Assembly: GCF_040008265.1 (NCBI RefSeq)
Contig: NZ_CP155620.1
Location: 1,054,001-1,118,000, forward strand
From: Campylobacter sp. CCS1377
Lineage (GTDB): Bacteria > Campylobacterota > Campylobacteria > Campylobacterales > Campylobacteraceae
Direction: 5' to 3'
DNA length: 64,000 bases
How positions within the stretch are numbered: position 1 is the stretch's first letter; each line of letters opens with the position of its first letter. The notes under the pieces were generated by a model, which worked only from the letters and a program-made list of their open reading frames with translations, was not told where the DNA came from and ran no database searches. This document shows positions 10,067 through 20,803 of this stretch, piece by piece. The position numbers and the translations under genes are program-made.

Positions 10067-11118
10067 GCAAAAACCTTAAGCGTTTTAAGGATAATTTCCT
10101 TGGAAATATCCTCTTTGATAAAGCCCTTACCAAGCTGTGAAGGCAAAATGAAATTTATCTTAGAATTATAACTTTTTTTATCCCTAAAAAAGGCCTGATA
10201 AAACTCATCAATGTTTGCGATTTTATAAGATATTGGCAGGTTAAATTTAAGTAGAATTTGTTCTATTTTTTTACATTCTTCTTGACTTAAAAAGCCTAAA
10301 TTGCAAGCCAAGCAATTCGCCATATTCATTCCTATCGCTACTGCTTCACCATGCAAATAAGTTTTATATTCTGTAAAATTTTCTATCACATGGGCAAAAG
10401 TATGTCCATAATTTAAAAGCATTCTCACTCCGCTTTCTTTTTCATCATTTTCCACAACCCTAGCTTTAAGCTCTATACTTTTTGCGATAATTTTAGTTAA
10501 AATTTCATCCCCACAACTTGCACTTAAAAAGGCTTTTGCATCGATACTTTCTATAAATTCAAGCAAATTTTTATCAAACATTATGGCCATTTTTATAAAC
10601 TCAGCCATACCAGCGGCTAATTCTCTCGCGCTTAAAGTCCTCAAAAATTCACTCTGACAATACACGGCTTTTGGCTGATAAAAAGTGCCGATAAGATTTT
10701 TACCAAAAGCATTATTAATACCTGTTTTTCCACCCACTGCAGCATCAACGCAAGCTAAGAGTGTTGTAGGGATATTTATAAAATCTATCCCCCTTTGATA
10801 AATACTTGCCGCAAATCCTCCCATATCACTAATAACTCCGCCACCAAAGCTGATAAGCACACTTTTTCTATCGAGTTTAGAATTAAACATTTGGTTTAAA
10901 ATTTCTTCTATGGTGTTTAAATTTTTATATTCTTCCCCATCTTTAACCGTAGCAATAAACACTTCTTTGGCTTTGATTTTTAAAAGCAAGCTTTTTAAAT
11001 GAAGACCTAAAATTTTTGGATTTGAAAGTATAAAAACCTTAGTGTCAAACTCTAAATTTTTTAACTCATCAACATAAACTTTATACGCATTTTCTTTTAA
11101 ATTTATATCTATTTGCAT
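10063..11118 (-). CDS. aroB: 3-dehydroquinate synthase
   Basis: Second step of the shikimate pathway, converting DAHP to 3-dehydroquinate with NAD and a divalent metal. The 351-residue protein has the NAD-binding [39 protein letters not shown], and the metal ligands in [13 protein letters not shown] and HGEAVAIGM. It is the first gene of a five-gene leftward run (aroB, mscS-like, mtaB, ftsH-like, mog), all overlapping by 1-4 bases. Confidence 0.95.
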   Translation of the reverse strand: MQIDINLKENAYKVYVDELKNLEFDTKVFILSNPKILGLHLKSLLLKIKAKEVFIATVKDGEEYKNLNTIEEILNQMFNSKLDRKSVLISFGGGVISDMGGFAASIYQRGIDFINIPTTLLACVDAAVGGKTGINNAFGKNLIGTFYQPKAVYCQSEFLRTLSARELAAGMAEFIKMAIMFDKNLLEFIESIDAKAFLSASCGDEILTKIIAKSIELKARVVENDEKESGVRMLLNYGHTFAHVIENFTEYKTYLHGEAVAIGMNMANCLACNLGFLSQEECKKIEQILLKFNLPISYKIANIDEFYQAFFRDKKSYNSKINFILPSQLGKGFIKEDISKEIILKTLKVFA

Positions 11119-11151
11119 TTTATCACTTTTGTATATTTTAAATAAGTTTTT

Positions 11152-11157
11152 ATTGTA
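11152..11157 (-). promoter_or_regulatory. Candidate -10 box for the aroB operon
   Basis: TACAAT preceded by a T/A-rich stretch lies 34 bases upstream of the aroB ATG on the minus strand, as expected for Campylobacter sigma-70 promoters, which often lack a clear -35. Confidence 0.4.
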
Positions 11158-11224
11158 ACAAATTCAGGCTAATTCTTGTCTTATTGTCAAAATAAAATAA
11201 AAATTTTGATATAAAATGTTATTT

Positions 11225-12628
11225 TTACTCTACGGGTATGAAAAGTTGATAATTCTTATCCATTTTATAATACAAGCGATTTAGATCCATACTAAAACTT
11301 TTACCAAGATTGGTACTTGTTAGCCTAGAATTAAAACTGATAAATTGCAAAGCATCGCTTTTTTTTGTCATAGCTAAAATAGGATTTTCGTCTTTAGTAT
11401 GAATGATTTCTATTTTTTTATTATAAAGCCTAGCAAGACTTTGAAAATACTCCAAAACAAAAGAGCTCTCTTCAGAATGAGTTGACTCATAATGATACAA
11501 TTTTACGCCCAAATCAAGCTGAGCACTAAGATCCATCACGACATTAGATTGTGCCTCAATCTCACTTTCTCCAGAGCTTAAAATCGTAGCCTCATTAAGC
11601 TTATCAAAATCATTTTCGCCAATTTTTAGAAGCGGAATTTTTAATTCATATAAATTTTTCTTATTTTTTTCAAAAAAACTTTTATCAACCACAAAAACCC
11701 CGATATTATTATTTATTAAATAAGAATCCAAATATTCTTTTTTAATTTGCGTATAATTAAAATAAATATTCATATTTTCAATATCTAAATTTTTTAACTT
11801 CTCGTATAATTGACCCAAAGTAGGATTAAAAACCTCTATAAAAAGCTTTTTATTGTTGATTTTTGCATGCAAAGACAAACAAGTGCTTAGAAGTTTTTCT
11901 TGAGTTTCTTGAGTCATTGTTTTCATATCCAAAAAACAGTAAATATTACTTCCAAAAGGACTTGGAAACTGCCCCTTGTCTTTTTTAACATTATGATATA
12001 CACCTTGCAAAACACTAGGTTCGCCCACCACCAAAATACTGTCATTAGGCTGAAGCATAAAAGAAGGCTTGACAAAAAATATTTTATTATTTCTATAAAT
12101 AAGTGCAATGCGCCATTTTTTTTGCGCAATAGAACCAATATGACGATAAGCAAAAGCTGAACCAGCTGGAATTTTAATCTCCATAATTTCGCCAATACCC
12201 AGTCCAATAAATTGTGCTGTTAAGGCCACATCAGGCAAAAAATCCAAAAGTCTATGTGAAAGCGTAGCTTTAGAATCAATTAAATCACAATATTCATCAT
12301 TAATAGGCAACCCCCAAAAATCCATAATCACAATATCAAGCTTTTTATTAAAACTTCTTAAGTTTTCATAAGTTTTTCTTACATCAAATTCATCTTGCAT
12401 ATAAATAAAAACTTGTGAGAATTCTTTCATCATAATGCGTTGCATTTTAGCAGTACTTGTAGGATCAAATTTAACAAATTCTATATATTCGTTTTTAATA
12501 CTTAAATTTACACTATCTTCATTATAATAAAGTATCGTAAAATAATGCTTTAAACCTTTTTGTAAACAAAGTCTTTCTAAAAAATGTTTTGCCAAAAAGC
12601 CATCTAGGATAATTAAAATATTATTCAT
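11225..12628 (-). CDS. RCK / TrkA-like potassium-transport regulatory protein
   Basis: A 467-residue soluble protein with an N-terminal Rossmann-like segment (NNILIILDGFLAKHFLERL). A TrkA_C-type domain lies at about residues 140-215 (FIGLGIGEIMEIKIPAGSAFAYRHIGSI through NDSILVVGEP), where PNDSILVVG is the usual ending of an RCK_C domain. The C-terminal half is another alpha/beta domain that I cannot place. The classical GxGxxG of NAD-binding RCK_N is not obvious. No channel or Trk subunit is encoded next to it, so the partner is unknown. A TATAAT box lies upstream. Confidence 0.7.
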   Translation of the reverse strand: MNNILIILDGFLAKHFLERLCLQKGLKHYFTILYYNEDSVNLSIKNEYIEFVKFDPTSTAKMQRIMMKEFSQVFIYMQDEFDVRKTYENLRSFNKKLDIVIMDFWGLPINDEYCDLIDSKATLSHRLLDFLPDVALTAQFIGLGIGEIMEIKIPAGSAFAYRHIGSIAQKKWRIALIYRNNKIFFVKPSFMLQPNDSILVVGEPSVLQGVYHNVKKDKGQFPSPFGSNIYCFLDMKTMTQETQEKLLSTCLSLHAKINNKKLFIEVFNPTLGQLYEKLKNLDIENMNIYFNYTQIKKEYLDSYLINNNIGVFVVDKSFFEKNKKNLYELKIPLLKIGENDFDKLNEATILSSGESEIEAQSNVVMDLSAQLDLGVKLYHYESTHSEESSFVLEYFQSLARLYNKKIEIIHTKDENPILAMTKKSDALQFISFNSRLTSTNLGKSFSMDLNRLYYKMDKNYQLFIPVE

Positions 12629-12656
12629 TCACAAAAACTCCGAAAGAAAAAGGCTA

Positions 12657-12662
12657 ATTATA
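12657..12662 (-). promoter_or_regulatory. -10 box for the RCK-domain gene
   Basis: A perfect TATAAT on the minus strand (TTGCTATAATTAGCC) lies about 29 bases upstream of the 12628 start. Confidence 0.55.
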
Positions 12663-12699
12663 GCAAAAATTAGAATAAATTTTTTAAGTAAGCTTTTGT

Positions 12700-12705
12700 T
12701 ACAAT
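12700..12705 (+). promoter_or_regulatory. -10 box for tgt
   Basis: TACAAT in TTTTGTTACAATTTTAA, 30 bases upstream of the tgt ATG; divergent from the box at 12657. Confidence 0.5.
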
Positions 12706-12734
12706 TTTAATTTTTATAAAATTTAAGGGAAATT

Positions 12735-13865
12735 ATGGATTTTAAAGTAAAACACAAAGATAATCACGCAAGAGTTTGTCAAATTACCACAGCACATAGC
12801 ACTTTTGAAACTCCAATTTTTATGCCCGTTGGCACAATCGGTGCAGTAAAAAGCCTTGATGCGCTTGATTTAAAAAATGAACTCGATGCAAAAATCATCC
12901 TTGCTAATACTTATCATATGTATTTAAGACCAGGATCAAAAATCGTAAAAGAATTTGGCGGTTTGCATGGTTTTAGCAAATTTGATCGAAGTTTTTTAAC
13001 TGACAGCGGAGGCTTTCAAGCTTTTTCACTTTCTGCAAATTCTAAGCATTTTAAAGAAGGGATAGAATTTAAAAGCCATATTGATGGAAGTAAGCATTTA
13101 TTTACCCCACAAAGCGTTTTGGATACTCAGTATGATTTTAATTCTGACATTATGATGATTTTAGATGATTTAGTTGCACTTCCTGCAAGCAAAGAAAGAA
13201 TTAAAATTTCAGTTGATCGCACGATAAAATGGGCGAAAGAAGCTATAAATTATCATAAATTTAAGCAAAGTCAAGGCATAGGGTTGAAACAAAATATTTT
13301 TGGTATCATACAAGGTGGAACTGACTATGAAGAAAGAAAGCGTTGCGCTTTAGCTTTAAATGAAATGGATTTTGATGGACTTGCAATTGGCGGGCTTAGT
13401 GTTGGGGAAGAAAATGCTTTAATGTATGAAACGGTAGAAAATTTAAATCCTTTTTTGGATGAAAATCGCCCTAGATATTTAATGGGCGTTGGAACGCCTG
13501 AAGATTTGGTGGAAAATGTAGAGCGTGGCGTTGATATGTTTGATTGTGTTATGCCAACAAGAAATGCAAGAAATGGTACATTTTTTACAAACTTTGGTAA
13601 ATTTAATATCAAAAAAGCCGAGTTTATCAACGATCACGAAGCCATCGATAATACCTGTTCTTGCTATACTTGTCGTAATTTTTCGCGTGGATACTTAAAT
13701 CATCTTTTTAAGGCCAAAGAACTTACTTTTTTTCGCCTTGCTAGTTTGCATAATTTGCATTATTATCTTGATTTAGTCAGTAAAATGCGTGAAGCTATCA
13801 AAAAAGGTAAATTTACTGAATTTAAAAAAGAATTTTATGCCAAAAGGTTTAAAAATGCACTATGA
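12735..13865 (+). CDS. tgt: Queuine tRNA-ribosyltransferase
   Basis: Exchanges guanine 34 for preQ1 in tRNAs for Asp, Asn, His and Tyr, the key step in queuosine synthesis. The 376-residue protein has the catalytic [13 protein letters not shown], the [11 protein letters not shown] region, the nucleophile-containing [12 protein letters not shown] and the zinc site [22 protein letters not shown] precedes the ATG. The next gene starts inside its last codons, indicating translational coupling. Confidence 0.96.
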   Translation: MDFKVKHKDNHARVCQITTAHSTFETPIFMPVGTIGAVKSLDALDLKNELDAKIILANTYHMYLRPGSKIVKEFGGLHGFSKFDRSFLTDSGGFQAFSLSANSKHFKEGIEFKSHIDGSKHLFTPQSVLDTQYDFNSDIMMILDDLVALPASKERIKISVDRTIKWAKEAINYHKFKQSQGIGLKQNIFGIIQGGTDYEERKRCALALNEMDFDGLAIGGLSVGEENALMYETVENLNPFLDENRPRYLMGVGTPEDLVENVERGVDMFDCVMPTRNARNGTFFTNFGKFNIKKAEFINDHEAIDNTCSCYTCRNFSRGYLNHLFKAKELTFFRLASLHNLHYYLDLVSKMREAIKKGKFTEFKKEFYAKRFKNAL

Positions 13866-14616
13866 TGAAAACTTAGCTAAATTTTTAGCTAATAAAAATT
13901 TAAATACACTTTATACAGATTTTTTAGGACAAAAAATTTTTATTTTAAACGCCGATAAAATCTATATTTTTGGTTTCGAAGAAAATCAAATTTATAAATT
14001 GGAAAATTGCGAATTTCAAAATTATCAATTTGAAGATTTCATAGCTCTTATACGCCTTAATATAGAAGAATGTAAGGCAAATAATTTTCATTTTGAAAGC
14101 ATCTTAGAACACAAAGAGAATGTACTTTTAAAAGGAATTTTAATCAAACATTTTTTTAAGAAAATATTCATTTTAAAGCAAAAAATCAATAAAAACATAA
14201 AAACCTTAAATTTGCTTAGCGAAGCTTTAAATTTGCTTATAAGTGAACAAAATTTTTGCAAAAAAGCCCTAAAACCCCTACTCTTAAGCACTAATATTTC
14301 TTTAAGAACAGCCAAAGAAAGCTTAAATAGACTCAATGAAATGTATTCGCTTGTAAGCGCTATGAAAAATGAAAGAATGAATAAAAGCATTTATTTTCTA
14401 AGTGTGCTTTCGGCAATTTTTCTACCCTTAAATCTTATCGTAGGATTTTTTGGAATGAATACCGAGGGTTTGTTTTTTGATGGAAATAAAAACGGCACTT
14501 GGTATATCTTTTCTACTATTTGTTTTATACTGATTTTTGGGCTTATTTTTTATAAAAACAAAAAGGAAAAAGAATTAGATTTTGATGACAAAATAACAAA
14601 AAAGTCAAAAAAATAA
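13855..14616 (+). CDS. CorA-like divalent metal transporter
   Basis: A 253-residue membrane protein with a soluble, helical N-terminus and two C-terminal transmembrane helices. The first helix ends in the family signature GMN ([12 protein letters not shown]), which lines the ion pore in CorA magnesium channels. I chose the ATG at 13855 ([10 protein letters not shown]), with AAAGG upstream, over an earlier in-frame ATG at 13789 that lies deep in tgt. It is shorter than typical CorA (about 316 residues), so substrate (Mg, Co, Ni or Zn) is uncertain. Confidence 0.8.
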   Translation: MHYDENLAKFLANKNLNTLYTDFLGQKIFILNADKIYIFGFEENQIYKLENCEFQNYQFEDFIALIRLNIEECKANNFHFESILEHKENVLLKGILIKHFFKKIFILKQKINKNIKTLNLLSEALNLLISEQNFCKKALKPLLLSTNISLRTAKESLNRLNEMYSLVSAMKNERMNKSIYFLSVLSAIFLPLNLIVGFFGMNTEGLFFDGNKNGTWYIFSTICFILIFGLIFYKNKKEKELDFDDKITKKSKK

Positions 14617-14638
14617 CTTAATTTTAAGAAAATAGTGA

Positions 14639-14644
14639 TATAAT
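14639..14644 (+). promoter_or_regulatory. -10 box for tRNA-Arg
   Basis: TATAAT (GTGATATAATTACAC) ends 10 bases before the mature tRNA 5' end. Confidence 0.6.
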
Positions 14645-14654
14645 TACACTTTTT

Positions 14655-14731
14655 GCGCCCATAGCTCAGCTGGATAGAGCATTTGATTGCGGTTCAAAAG
14701 GTCAGAGGTTCGAATCCTCTTGGGCGCACCA
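14655..14731 (+). tRNA. tRNA-Arg (anticodon GCG)
   Basis: A full 77-base cloverleaf. Acceptor GCGCCCA pairs with TGGGCGC; D stem GCTC/GAGC; anticodon stem TTTGA/TCAAA around loop TTGCGGT; T arm AGAGG-TTCGAAT-CCTCT; CCA is encoded. Positions 34-36 of the loop read GCG, which pairs with CGC and, by wobble, CGU. Most bacteria use ACG (inosine-modified by TadA) for this box, so G34 is a minor oddity. Confidence 0.9.
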
Positions 14732-14988
14732 CTTTATCTGCGTTTATTTATCCAAACCATCATTCAACTTTTCATCATTTTGTCATCCAAACACAAAGGA
14801 TCTTTTGTTTTAAGAAAAATAGATGGTTTAAAAAGAGATGTTTCGCTGTGCTTAATATGACAAGGGGTTCTAGAATAACTAGGAGTTGTTCACAAGTGAA
14901 TGAAATGCTGGCAAAGCCAAGAGCCTTGCACTCTTGGCGTGGATTTTGTTTAAGTATAGGTTAAACAAGGCTTTCTTATAATTTTTTT

Positions 14989-15125
14989 GGTGTTTTAAGA
15001 GAGCTGGTTAAGCAATTTAATCAGCTCGTTTATTACTTCTAATAATATTAAAATTACATTTAAAATCTTTTCTATCATTAGTAGCACCTTTCCCACCAAG
15101 AGAAATTAATCACTTAAACGAAATA
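14989..15125 (+). ncRNA. Antisense RNA to peptide copy 1 (predicted antitoxin)
   Basis: A plus-strand TATAAT at 14977-14982 points across the peptide gene. The RNA would begin near 14989 with a hairpin (15001-15027, 11-bp stem with one G-U pair), then run antisense through the ribosome site. The 3' end is not defined; the end given is the presumed 5' end of the mRNA. Confidence 0.5.
14995..15078 (-). CDS. Small amphipathic peptide, type I toxin-like (copy 1)
   Basis: A 27-codon reading frame on the minus strand (MIEKILNVILILLEV..., ending LLNQLS), alternating hydrophobic and charged residues so that it forms one amphipathic helix, similar in size and style to TisB-type toxins. GGGAAAGG lies 7 bases before the ATG. 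A minus-strand TAGAAT box at 15126-15131 would start an mRNA about 40 bases upstream. A stem-loop at 14916-14938 (GCCAAGAG/CTCTTGGC) closes the transcript, and its GCCAAGAG arm can also pair with CTCTTGG just before the ribosome site. It belongs to a six-copy family in this window; near-identical to copy 6. Function is inferred from architecture. Confidence 0.6.
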   Translation of the reverse strand: MIEKILNVILILLEVINELIKLLNQLS

Positions 15126-15221
15126 ATTCTATCAAAGTTTTCTTAAAATTTATTGCGTGAGAAGTTCCGAGGTTCGCAATGGTGAGGGTTTGTCACCAAG
15201 CAACGCGAAGGATCTAAAAGG

Positions 15222-16568
15222 TTAAGGTAAAATGGTTGTGATCTGAAAATATTGATTAATGGTTTTTAAAAGATTCACTCTTGAGCGCAAAATTTCTTGG
15301 GCCGAAGTAATATAAGAATTACTCGCATCTAAATAATCTTTAAGCTCACTTTTCCCAAGTTCGTATTTTTGTAGGTAAGCTTCCTTGATAAGGAATTGTT
15401 TGGCATTAATTAATTTTACATTTTCTAATAATTTTGTATTATATTCATAATCCTTATAACAAAGCCTAAATTCATTCAAAGCACTTTGTAAAATTTGCTC
15501 GTATTCAAAAACTAAAATGTCATAGGCGTATTGTGAAATTTTAATGTTTTGCTTCACTCTACCATAGTCTAAAAAAGGCAGGGAAATTTTTACATTTCCA
15601 CCTAAAATCAAAAATTCAAAACTATCATTTAATTCACTTGCATCACCATTTAAATTTGCCCCTAGACTTATGCTTGGAAATATTGATTTTTCTATACTTT
15701 GATAATCTTTAAATGCCGCTTGAAGATTATTGGCTTTTGACTTTACATCAGGACGATTAGCAAAAATATATAAAGGAATATCAAAATCAATAGCCAATTC
15801 CTTAAAATCTGACAAAGAAAGATTTTGAAAATAAGAAATATAAGTAAAACCCTGCTCTTTTCCAATGAGTTCTTGAAGATTTTTAATAATGAGTTCTTTG
15901 TTTTGCTGATTGCTTAAAAGATTTTGCTTAGCACTTAAAAGATTTTGCTCGATATTTAGCAAATCAAGCTCTTCAATCTTACCATATTTAAGTTTAAATT
16001 CATAAATGCTTTTCATTTGTTCTAAATTTAAAATATATTCATTTAGTAATTTTTCCACATCATTAAAATACAAAAGTTCAAAAAGATAATTAATGCTTTG
16101 ATTTACAATACTTAGTTTTAAATTTTCAAGATCATATTCACTGGCTTTTGCGCTAAATTCTTTAGCTTTTACACTGTCTGAAATTTTACCATAAATATCT
16201 AACTCATAACTTAAATTCAAGGCATTTGAAAAGCTTTTACTCTCGCTACCTAAATTCAAATCTCTAGCAATATTTGCACCCAAATTCGCACTCAAAGTTG
16301 GATAAAGATCAAAATCAATGAGTTTGTACCTTGCCACAGCACTTAAAAGATTTGCCCTTGCAACATTAATATCTTTGTTATTTAAAATCACAAAATCAAG
16401 CATTTGGTTTAATTTTTCATTTTGATAGTTTTTCCACCAAAGCCTTGAAGCATTAAATTCGCTGAATTCTTTTTGGGTTAAATTGTTTTCTATAGTAATG
16501 GGCGAATTTTTACTTGCACAAGAATATAAAAAAAAGCTTAAAAATATAAAAAAAAATAAATTTTTCAT
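15222..16568 (-). CDS. TolC-like outer-membrane efflux lipoprotein
   Basis: A 448-residue outer-membrane factor. The signal peptide ends in a lipobox (FLYSC, Cys17), as in NodT/OprM-type proteins. The two TolC-type repeats are visible as long helices with conserved stretches (RLWWKNYQNEKLNQMLD; ANLLSAVARYKLIDFDLYPTLSA; IFANRPDVKSKANNLQAAF). It lies 3 bases downstream of macB on the same strand, so it is the exit duct of the MacAB pump. Confidence 0.88.
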   Translation of the reverse strand: MKNLFFFIFLSFFLYSCASKNSPITIENNLTQKEFSEFNASRLWWKNYQNEKLNQMLDFVILNNKDINVARANLLSAVARYKLIDFDLYPTLSANLGANIARDLNLGSESKSFSNALNLSYELDIYGKISDSVKAKEFSAKASEYDLENLKLSIVNQSINYLFELLYFNDVEKLLNEYILNLEQMKSIYEFKLKYGKIEELDLLNIEQNLLSAKQNLLSNQQNKELIIKNLQELIGKEQGFTYISYFQNLSLSDFKELAIDFDIPLYIFANRPDVKSKANNLQAAFKDYQSIEKSIFPSISLGANLNGDASELNDSFEFLILGGNVKISLPFLDYGRVKQNIKISQYAYDILVFEYEQILQSALNEFRLCYKDYEYNTKLLENVKLINAKQFLIKEAYLQKYELGKSELKDYLDASNSYITSAQEILRSRVNLLKTINQYFQITTILP

Positions 16569-16571
16569 AAA

Positions 16572-18506
16572 TCATTCCTTAGATAAAGCATTGATAGGAT
16601 TTAAATTGGCTGCATTTCTTGCAGGGAAAAAGCCAAAAATAATACCAATCATCACAGAGCTTAAAAGCCCTAAAAATATGGAATTATAAGACATTATCAT
16701 TAAAAAATCTTTGCTAAGTTGATTAAAAACATACATCACACCAAAGCTCAAAGCCACGCCCAAAATCGCACCTATAGTACAAATTAACACCGCTTCAAGT
16801 AAAAACTGTATCAAAATATCTTCTTTTCTTGCTCCAATAGCCATTCTAATGCCAATTTCTCTTGTTCGCTCACTCACCGAAACTAACATAATGTTCATCA
16901 CACCAATACCGCCAACAATCAAAGAAATTACTGCAATAGAGGCAATAAGTAGTGTTAGAGTTAGAGTATTAGCTTCTACTGCTTTTTGTATAGCATCAGA
17001 ATTTACCATAAAAAAATCTTTTTTACCGCGTTTGATTTCTAAAACTTGGGCTATAGTTTGTTCGGTTAAATTAGGATCTACACCATCTTTTAATTTTGCT
17101 ACTATGGATCTTAGGCGTTTATCTCCGGTGATTTTATTCATCACTGTAGTGTAGGGCACATAAAGCTCAACTGTGCCATTGGTTGGATCAAAGCCACTTT
17201 GATCATCTTGTCTTTGCAAGACTCCAACTATTCTTAAGGGTTGAGAATCATAAATAACAACTTTGTTTAAAATTTGCTCTGCACTAATGCCATGAAATAA
17301 ATTTTTGCGTCCATTATCATCAAGCACGGCGATATTGGCATTTTCTTTGATATCAATATCATTGATAAATCTTCCTGCAGCGAGTTTTAAACCGCGAATT
17401 TTCATACGATTTACCCCAACGCCATTTACCCTTGCTTGCAAAGAAGTATTAGCATAAGTTACTATACTAGAATCCCTTACATCAGCTTCTGCAGCTTCTA
17501 AATAAGGTAAAGCATTTAAAACATTTAAATCACTCAAACTTAGTCTAGTACGACCTGATCTTATATCTCCAAGTCCTCTACCTGCAACGATTTGTATAGT
17601 ATTTGTACCTATGGCACTGATAGATGAAAGTACTTTTTGTTGGGTCCCAAGCCCTAAAGCCACGACACAAACAACTGAAGCAATGCCTATAATGATACCT
17701 AACATAGTAAGAACAGATCTTAATTTATGTGCGATGATAGAAGTAATAGACATTTTAAAGCATTCTGAAATTTGGTTTTTAAAAAGAGTGTAATTCTTTT
17801 TTTCTTTAGGCATTTTATGAATTTCATAATTACTTTGGCTTTGCTCTTGTTTAGTGTCGCTTAAAACTTCGCCATCTTTGATTTCAATCACTCTTTTTGC
17901 CTTAGCGGCTATGTCTTTATCGTGAGTAACTAAAATAATGGTATGACCTTCTTTATTAAGCTTTTGCAAGATCTCAAGCACCATAATGCCGCTTCTACTA
18001 TCTAACGCACCAGTTGGCTCATCAGCTAAAATGAGCTCTCCGCCATTAATCAAAGCTCTTGCAATACTCACTCTTTGCTGTTGACCACCGCTTAATTCAT
18101 TAGGTCTTGCATTAAATTTATGTCCTAATTCTAATTCGCTTAAAATTTTTTTTGCTTTTTGCTCTCTTTCTTCTGTGGTCTTTCCTGCATAAATGGCTGG
18201 TAAAACAACATTCGAACCCGCACTTAATAAAGATAAAAGATTGTAGCGCTGGAAAATAAAACCAATTTTTTCTCTTCTAAGCCTTGCTTTTTCATCTTTA
18301 CTAAGGGTTGTAACTTCGTAATTTTCAAAAATATAAGATCCGCTACTTGGACTATCAAGAGTACCTATGATATTTAAAAGTGAAGTTTTACCACTCCCAC
18401 TTTGGCCTATAATGGCAACAAATTCGCCCTTCTCTATCTCTAAAGAAACATTCTTTAAAATGGGTGTTTGATTGATACTTTTGCAGATATTGCTAAGCTT
18501 TATCAT
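16572..18506 (-). CDS. macB: MacB-type ABC transporter (ATPase-permease fusion)
   Basis: A 644-residue inner-membrane protein. Residues about 1-225 form the ATPase: Walker [10 protein letters not shown], signature LSGGQQQR, Walker [13 protein letters not shown]. After a linker comes the first transmembrane helix (about 265-290), a large periplasmic MacB_PCD domain, and three C-terminal helices with the FtsX-like pattern [17 protein letters not shown]. It drives export of macrolides, lipids or small secreted molecules with MacA and the outer-membrane factor. Its start overlaps the macA stop by 4 bases. Confidence 0.93.
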   Translation of the reverse strand: MIKLSNICKSINQTPILKNVSLEIEKGEFVAIIGQSGSGKTSLLNIIGTLDSPSSGSYIFENYEVTTLSKDEKARLRREKIGFIFQRYNLLSLLSAGSNVVLPAIYAGKTTEEREQKAKKILSELELGHKFNARPNELSGGQQQRVSIARALINGGELILADEPTGALDSRSGIMVLEILQKLNKEGHTIILVTHDKDIAAKAKRVIEIKDGEVLSDTKQEQSQSNYEIHKMPKEKKNYTLFKNQISECFKMSITSIIAHKLRSVLTMLGIIIGIASVVCVVALGLGTQQKVLSSISAIGTNTIQIVAGRGLGDIRSGRTRLSLSDLNVLNALPYLEAAEADVRDSSIVTYANTSLQARVNGVGVNRMKIRGLKLAAGRFINDIDIKENANIAVLDDNGRKNLFHGISAEQILNKVVIYDSQPLRIVGVLQRQDDQSGFDPTNGTVELYVPYTTVMNKITGDKRLRSIVAKLKDGVDPNLTEQTIAQVLEIKRGKKDFFMVNSDAIQKAVEANTLTLTLLIASIAVISLIVGGIGVMNIMLVSVSERTREIGIRMAIGARKEDILIQFLLEAVLICTIGAILGVALSFGVMYVFNQLSKDFLMIMSYNSIFLGLLSSVMIGIIFGFFPARNAANLNPINALSKE

Positions 18507-19675
18507 CTTGGAATTCTGCCTATATTTTGGCTTTTTACATTTTGACTTTGTTTATTAACAATAACCAAATCCCCTACCTGCAAGCCCTGCTTCACTTCAG
18601 TATTTAAGCTGTCTTTAATGCCAATTTCTATGTGTTTTTTAAACACTTTTTCATCTTTTAAAACTTCGACAAAATAACCTTTTTCATCGTTTTTTATGGC
18701 TATGGTTGGCACGGCTAGGACATTGCTTGCATGATTAATCTCGATTTGATTTTCTGTGCTCATGGCTATGCGTAAGAAATTATTTTCATTTTTGACAAAA
18801 AAGCGCGCGTAATAATAAATGGCATTGCTTGTGGAGCTTGAATTTAAATTCGCGCTTGAGCTTGAAGTGCTTGTAGAATCACTTAAAACCGTATCGGCAG
18901 GATCTATGCTTGAAATTGTGGCTTCGTATTTTTTATCCGGATCACTAAGTATGCTAAATTTCACCTTTTCGCCGATTTTGATTTTATTGATATCTGCTTC
19001 GGTGATTTGCATCCTTACTTCCATCTCGCTTAAATCCGCCAAACGCACCAAAGTAGGAGCATTTTGCGAGGCATTTACGGTTTGACCTACTTCAACAGCG
19101 ATATTGACAATTTGTCCATCACTTGGAGCAGTAATAGTAGTATATTCAAGATCTTTTTGAGCATTTTTGAGTGAAATTTCAAGCTGGGTTACTTGGGCGT
19201 TTAACTCTGCAACATTGGCTTTGAGTAAGTAAAAATTATTTTTAATGCTTTCTAAACTTTCTAGCGAAGTGGCTTTTGACTTATAAAGCTTTTGCTCTCT
19301 TTCGTATTGTCTTGTGGCAATTTCTAGAGCAACTTTTTTGCTTTCTAAATTTGCCTTAGCGCTTGCAAGCTGGGCTTTTGTGATATCAAATTCGTTTTGT
19401 TGTTTGTCTTTATCGATTTGTGCGATTAAATCCCCTGCTTTTACATGATCGCCCAAATTCACATAAAGCTTTGTAATCTGTCCGCTAACTTGAGCACCAA
19501 CATCAACTTGTGATTTTGCATAAACTTCGCCTATAGCTTCTATATTTTCTGAAATATCCATAGTTTTTACTTCATAAGTAAGATAGCTAAAATTTTCTTT
19601 TTTATAAAAGTAAAAATAATAAATTCCTAATATAAAAACAGTGAGCAAAATAAGAATAATTAGTGTTTTTTTCAT
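18503..19675 (-). CDS. macA: MacA-type periplasmic adaptor
   Basis: A 390-residue membrane-fusion protein with an N-terminal anchor helix ([20 protein letters not shown]). Then come the lipoyl half-motif ([32 protein letters not shown]), a long coiled-coil hairpin (about 90-165) and the second lipoyl half ([20 protein letters not shown]). A Ser-rich low-complexity insert lies in the beta-barrel domain ([16 protein letters not shown]). It bridges MacB and the outer-membrane lipoprotein encoded downstream. Confidence 0.92.
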   Translation of the reverse strand: MKKTLIILILLTVFILGIYYFYFYKKENFSYLTYEVKTMDISENIEAIGEVYAKSQVDVGAQVSGQITKLYVNLGDHVKAGDLIAQIDKDKQQNEFDITKAQLASAKANLESKKVALEIATRQYEREQKLYKSKATSLESLESIKNNFYLLKANVAELNAQVTQLEISLKNAQKDLEYTTITAPSDGQIVNIAVEVGQTVNASQNAPTLVRLADLSEMEVRMQITEADINKIKIGEKVKFSILSDPDKKYEATISSIDPADTVLSDSTSTSSSSANLNSSSTSNAIYYYARFFVKNENNFLRIAMSTENQIEINHASNVLAVPTIAIKNDEKGYFVEVLKDEKVFKKHIEIGIKDSLNTEVKQGLQVGDLVIVNKQSQNVKSQNIGRIPR

Positions 19676-19723
19676 TTTTTTCCTTAAAGATAAAACAAAG
19701 AATTTATCTTATAAAAGTGAAGT

Positions 19724-20803
19724 TTATGTGAATTTGTTGTTTTTAAATTTGAAAATTTTATGAGCGAAATGTAAAAAATAAATTCTTAATTTTTGATTAT
19801 ACATCACATAACCGCCCAAAAGTCCCAAAATGCTTCCTAAAGCCACATCGATAAATCTTGCTTTTGTGATTAAATCCGCATCATAACTCATAGAAGTCGC
19901 GCTCTCTACTAAATAAGTCACATAAGGAGTGATAAAAACCATCGCCAAGGCATAGTTTTTAAACACGACATATTCTGTCATAAACATCAAAAACATCATG
20001 AGCAAAATAAAAGCAATAGGCGAAAAATGAATTTTTAACAAAAACCAAGCAAAAATCGCCCCAATAAAAGTGCCAATAATCCTTTGAAACTGTTTAATCC
20101 AAATAGCGCTTACGCTAATTCCTTGCATTACAGCCGTGCAGCTTACCCCAACCCAATAACTACGCTCCAAAGATAAAAACGAGCCTAAAAACATCGCAAA
20201 ACCCACAAAAGCACCCATAATTAAAGAATCCACCACAGTGGTATTAAAGCCCAAATGCCCTCTAGGCGGAACTTCGCTGGGCAAGCTATTTTTAAAAACA
20301 TAAATCACGCTTAAGGAATACAAAAAAGCCATCACATTTGCCACCATAGTCCCTAAGCAAATAAGTCCTATTAAAGTGATAAAATCTTTAACTTCAAAAG
20401 GTAAAAAAGTCCCTAAAATACAAGCAAACACAAAGAAAAAATAACCCGGCGCTCCCAAATCATAATAACGCACCAAAATAGAACTACAAGCTGCCACAAA
20501 AGCCACAACAAAAGGCGTTAAAACAGGCGATAAATGAGCCAATAAACCCAAAAAGAAAGAAAGACTTATACCAAAAGAAACGCACATCACCACAGCCATT
20601 CTATGGTGCATTGGGGTATTTGGCACATATAAAAATGCCGCCACGCCCAAAATCGCTATAAGTCCATAATCCATTCTTTGAAAAAACATAGCAACACTTA
20701 AAATCAAACCCACACCCAAAGCTGCAAAAAATGGAAGTTGCCAAACTCTTTGACAAGGATTAAATTTAAAAATGGGCGCTAGTTTTGAAAAATACTTTTT
20801 CAA
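19724..20803 (-). CDS. FUSC-family membrane protein (aromatic acid exporter-like)
   Basis: A 359-residue polytopic protein with about ten hydrophobic segments in two groups. The pattern of an N-terminal helical bundle followed by [18 protein letters not shown] and [19 protein letters not shown] is typical of FUSC/YccS/aromatic acid exporter proteins, where the R(I/T)xGTxxG segment repeats. Substrate unknown. Its start overlaps the panD stop by 4 bases, so it is co-transcribed with panD and stands just upstream of the macA operon. Confidence 0.75.
   Translation of the reverse strand: MKKYFSKLAPIFKFNPCQRVWQLPFFAALGVGLILSVAMFFQRMDYGLIAILGVAAFLYVPNTPMHHRMAVVMCVSFGISLSFFLGLLAHLSPVLTPFVVAFVAACSSILVRYYDLGAPGYFFFVFACILGTFLPFEVKDFITLIGLICLGTMVANVMAFLYSLSVIYVFKNSLPSEVPPRGHLGFNTTVVDSLIMGAFVGFAMFLGSFLSLERSYWVGVSCTAVMQGISVSAIWIKQFQRIIGTFIGAIFAWFLLKIHFSPIAFILLMMFLMFMTEYVVFKNYALAMVFITPYVTYLVESATSMSYDADLITKARFIDVALGSILGLLGGYVMYNQKLRIYFLHFAHKIFKFKNNKFT

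Noticed and set aside
14683-14964. 93-codon plus-strand frame over the tRNA and repeat
   Set aside because: It starts inside the tRNA and runs across the stem-loop; no ribosome site and no resemblance to a protein.
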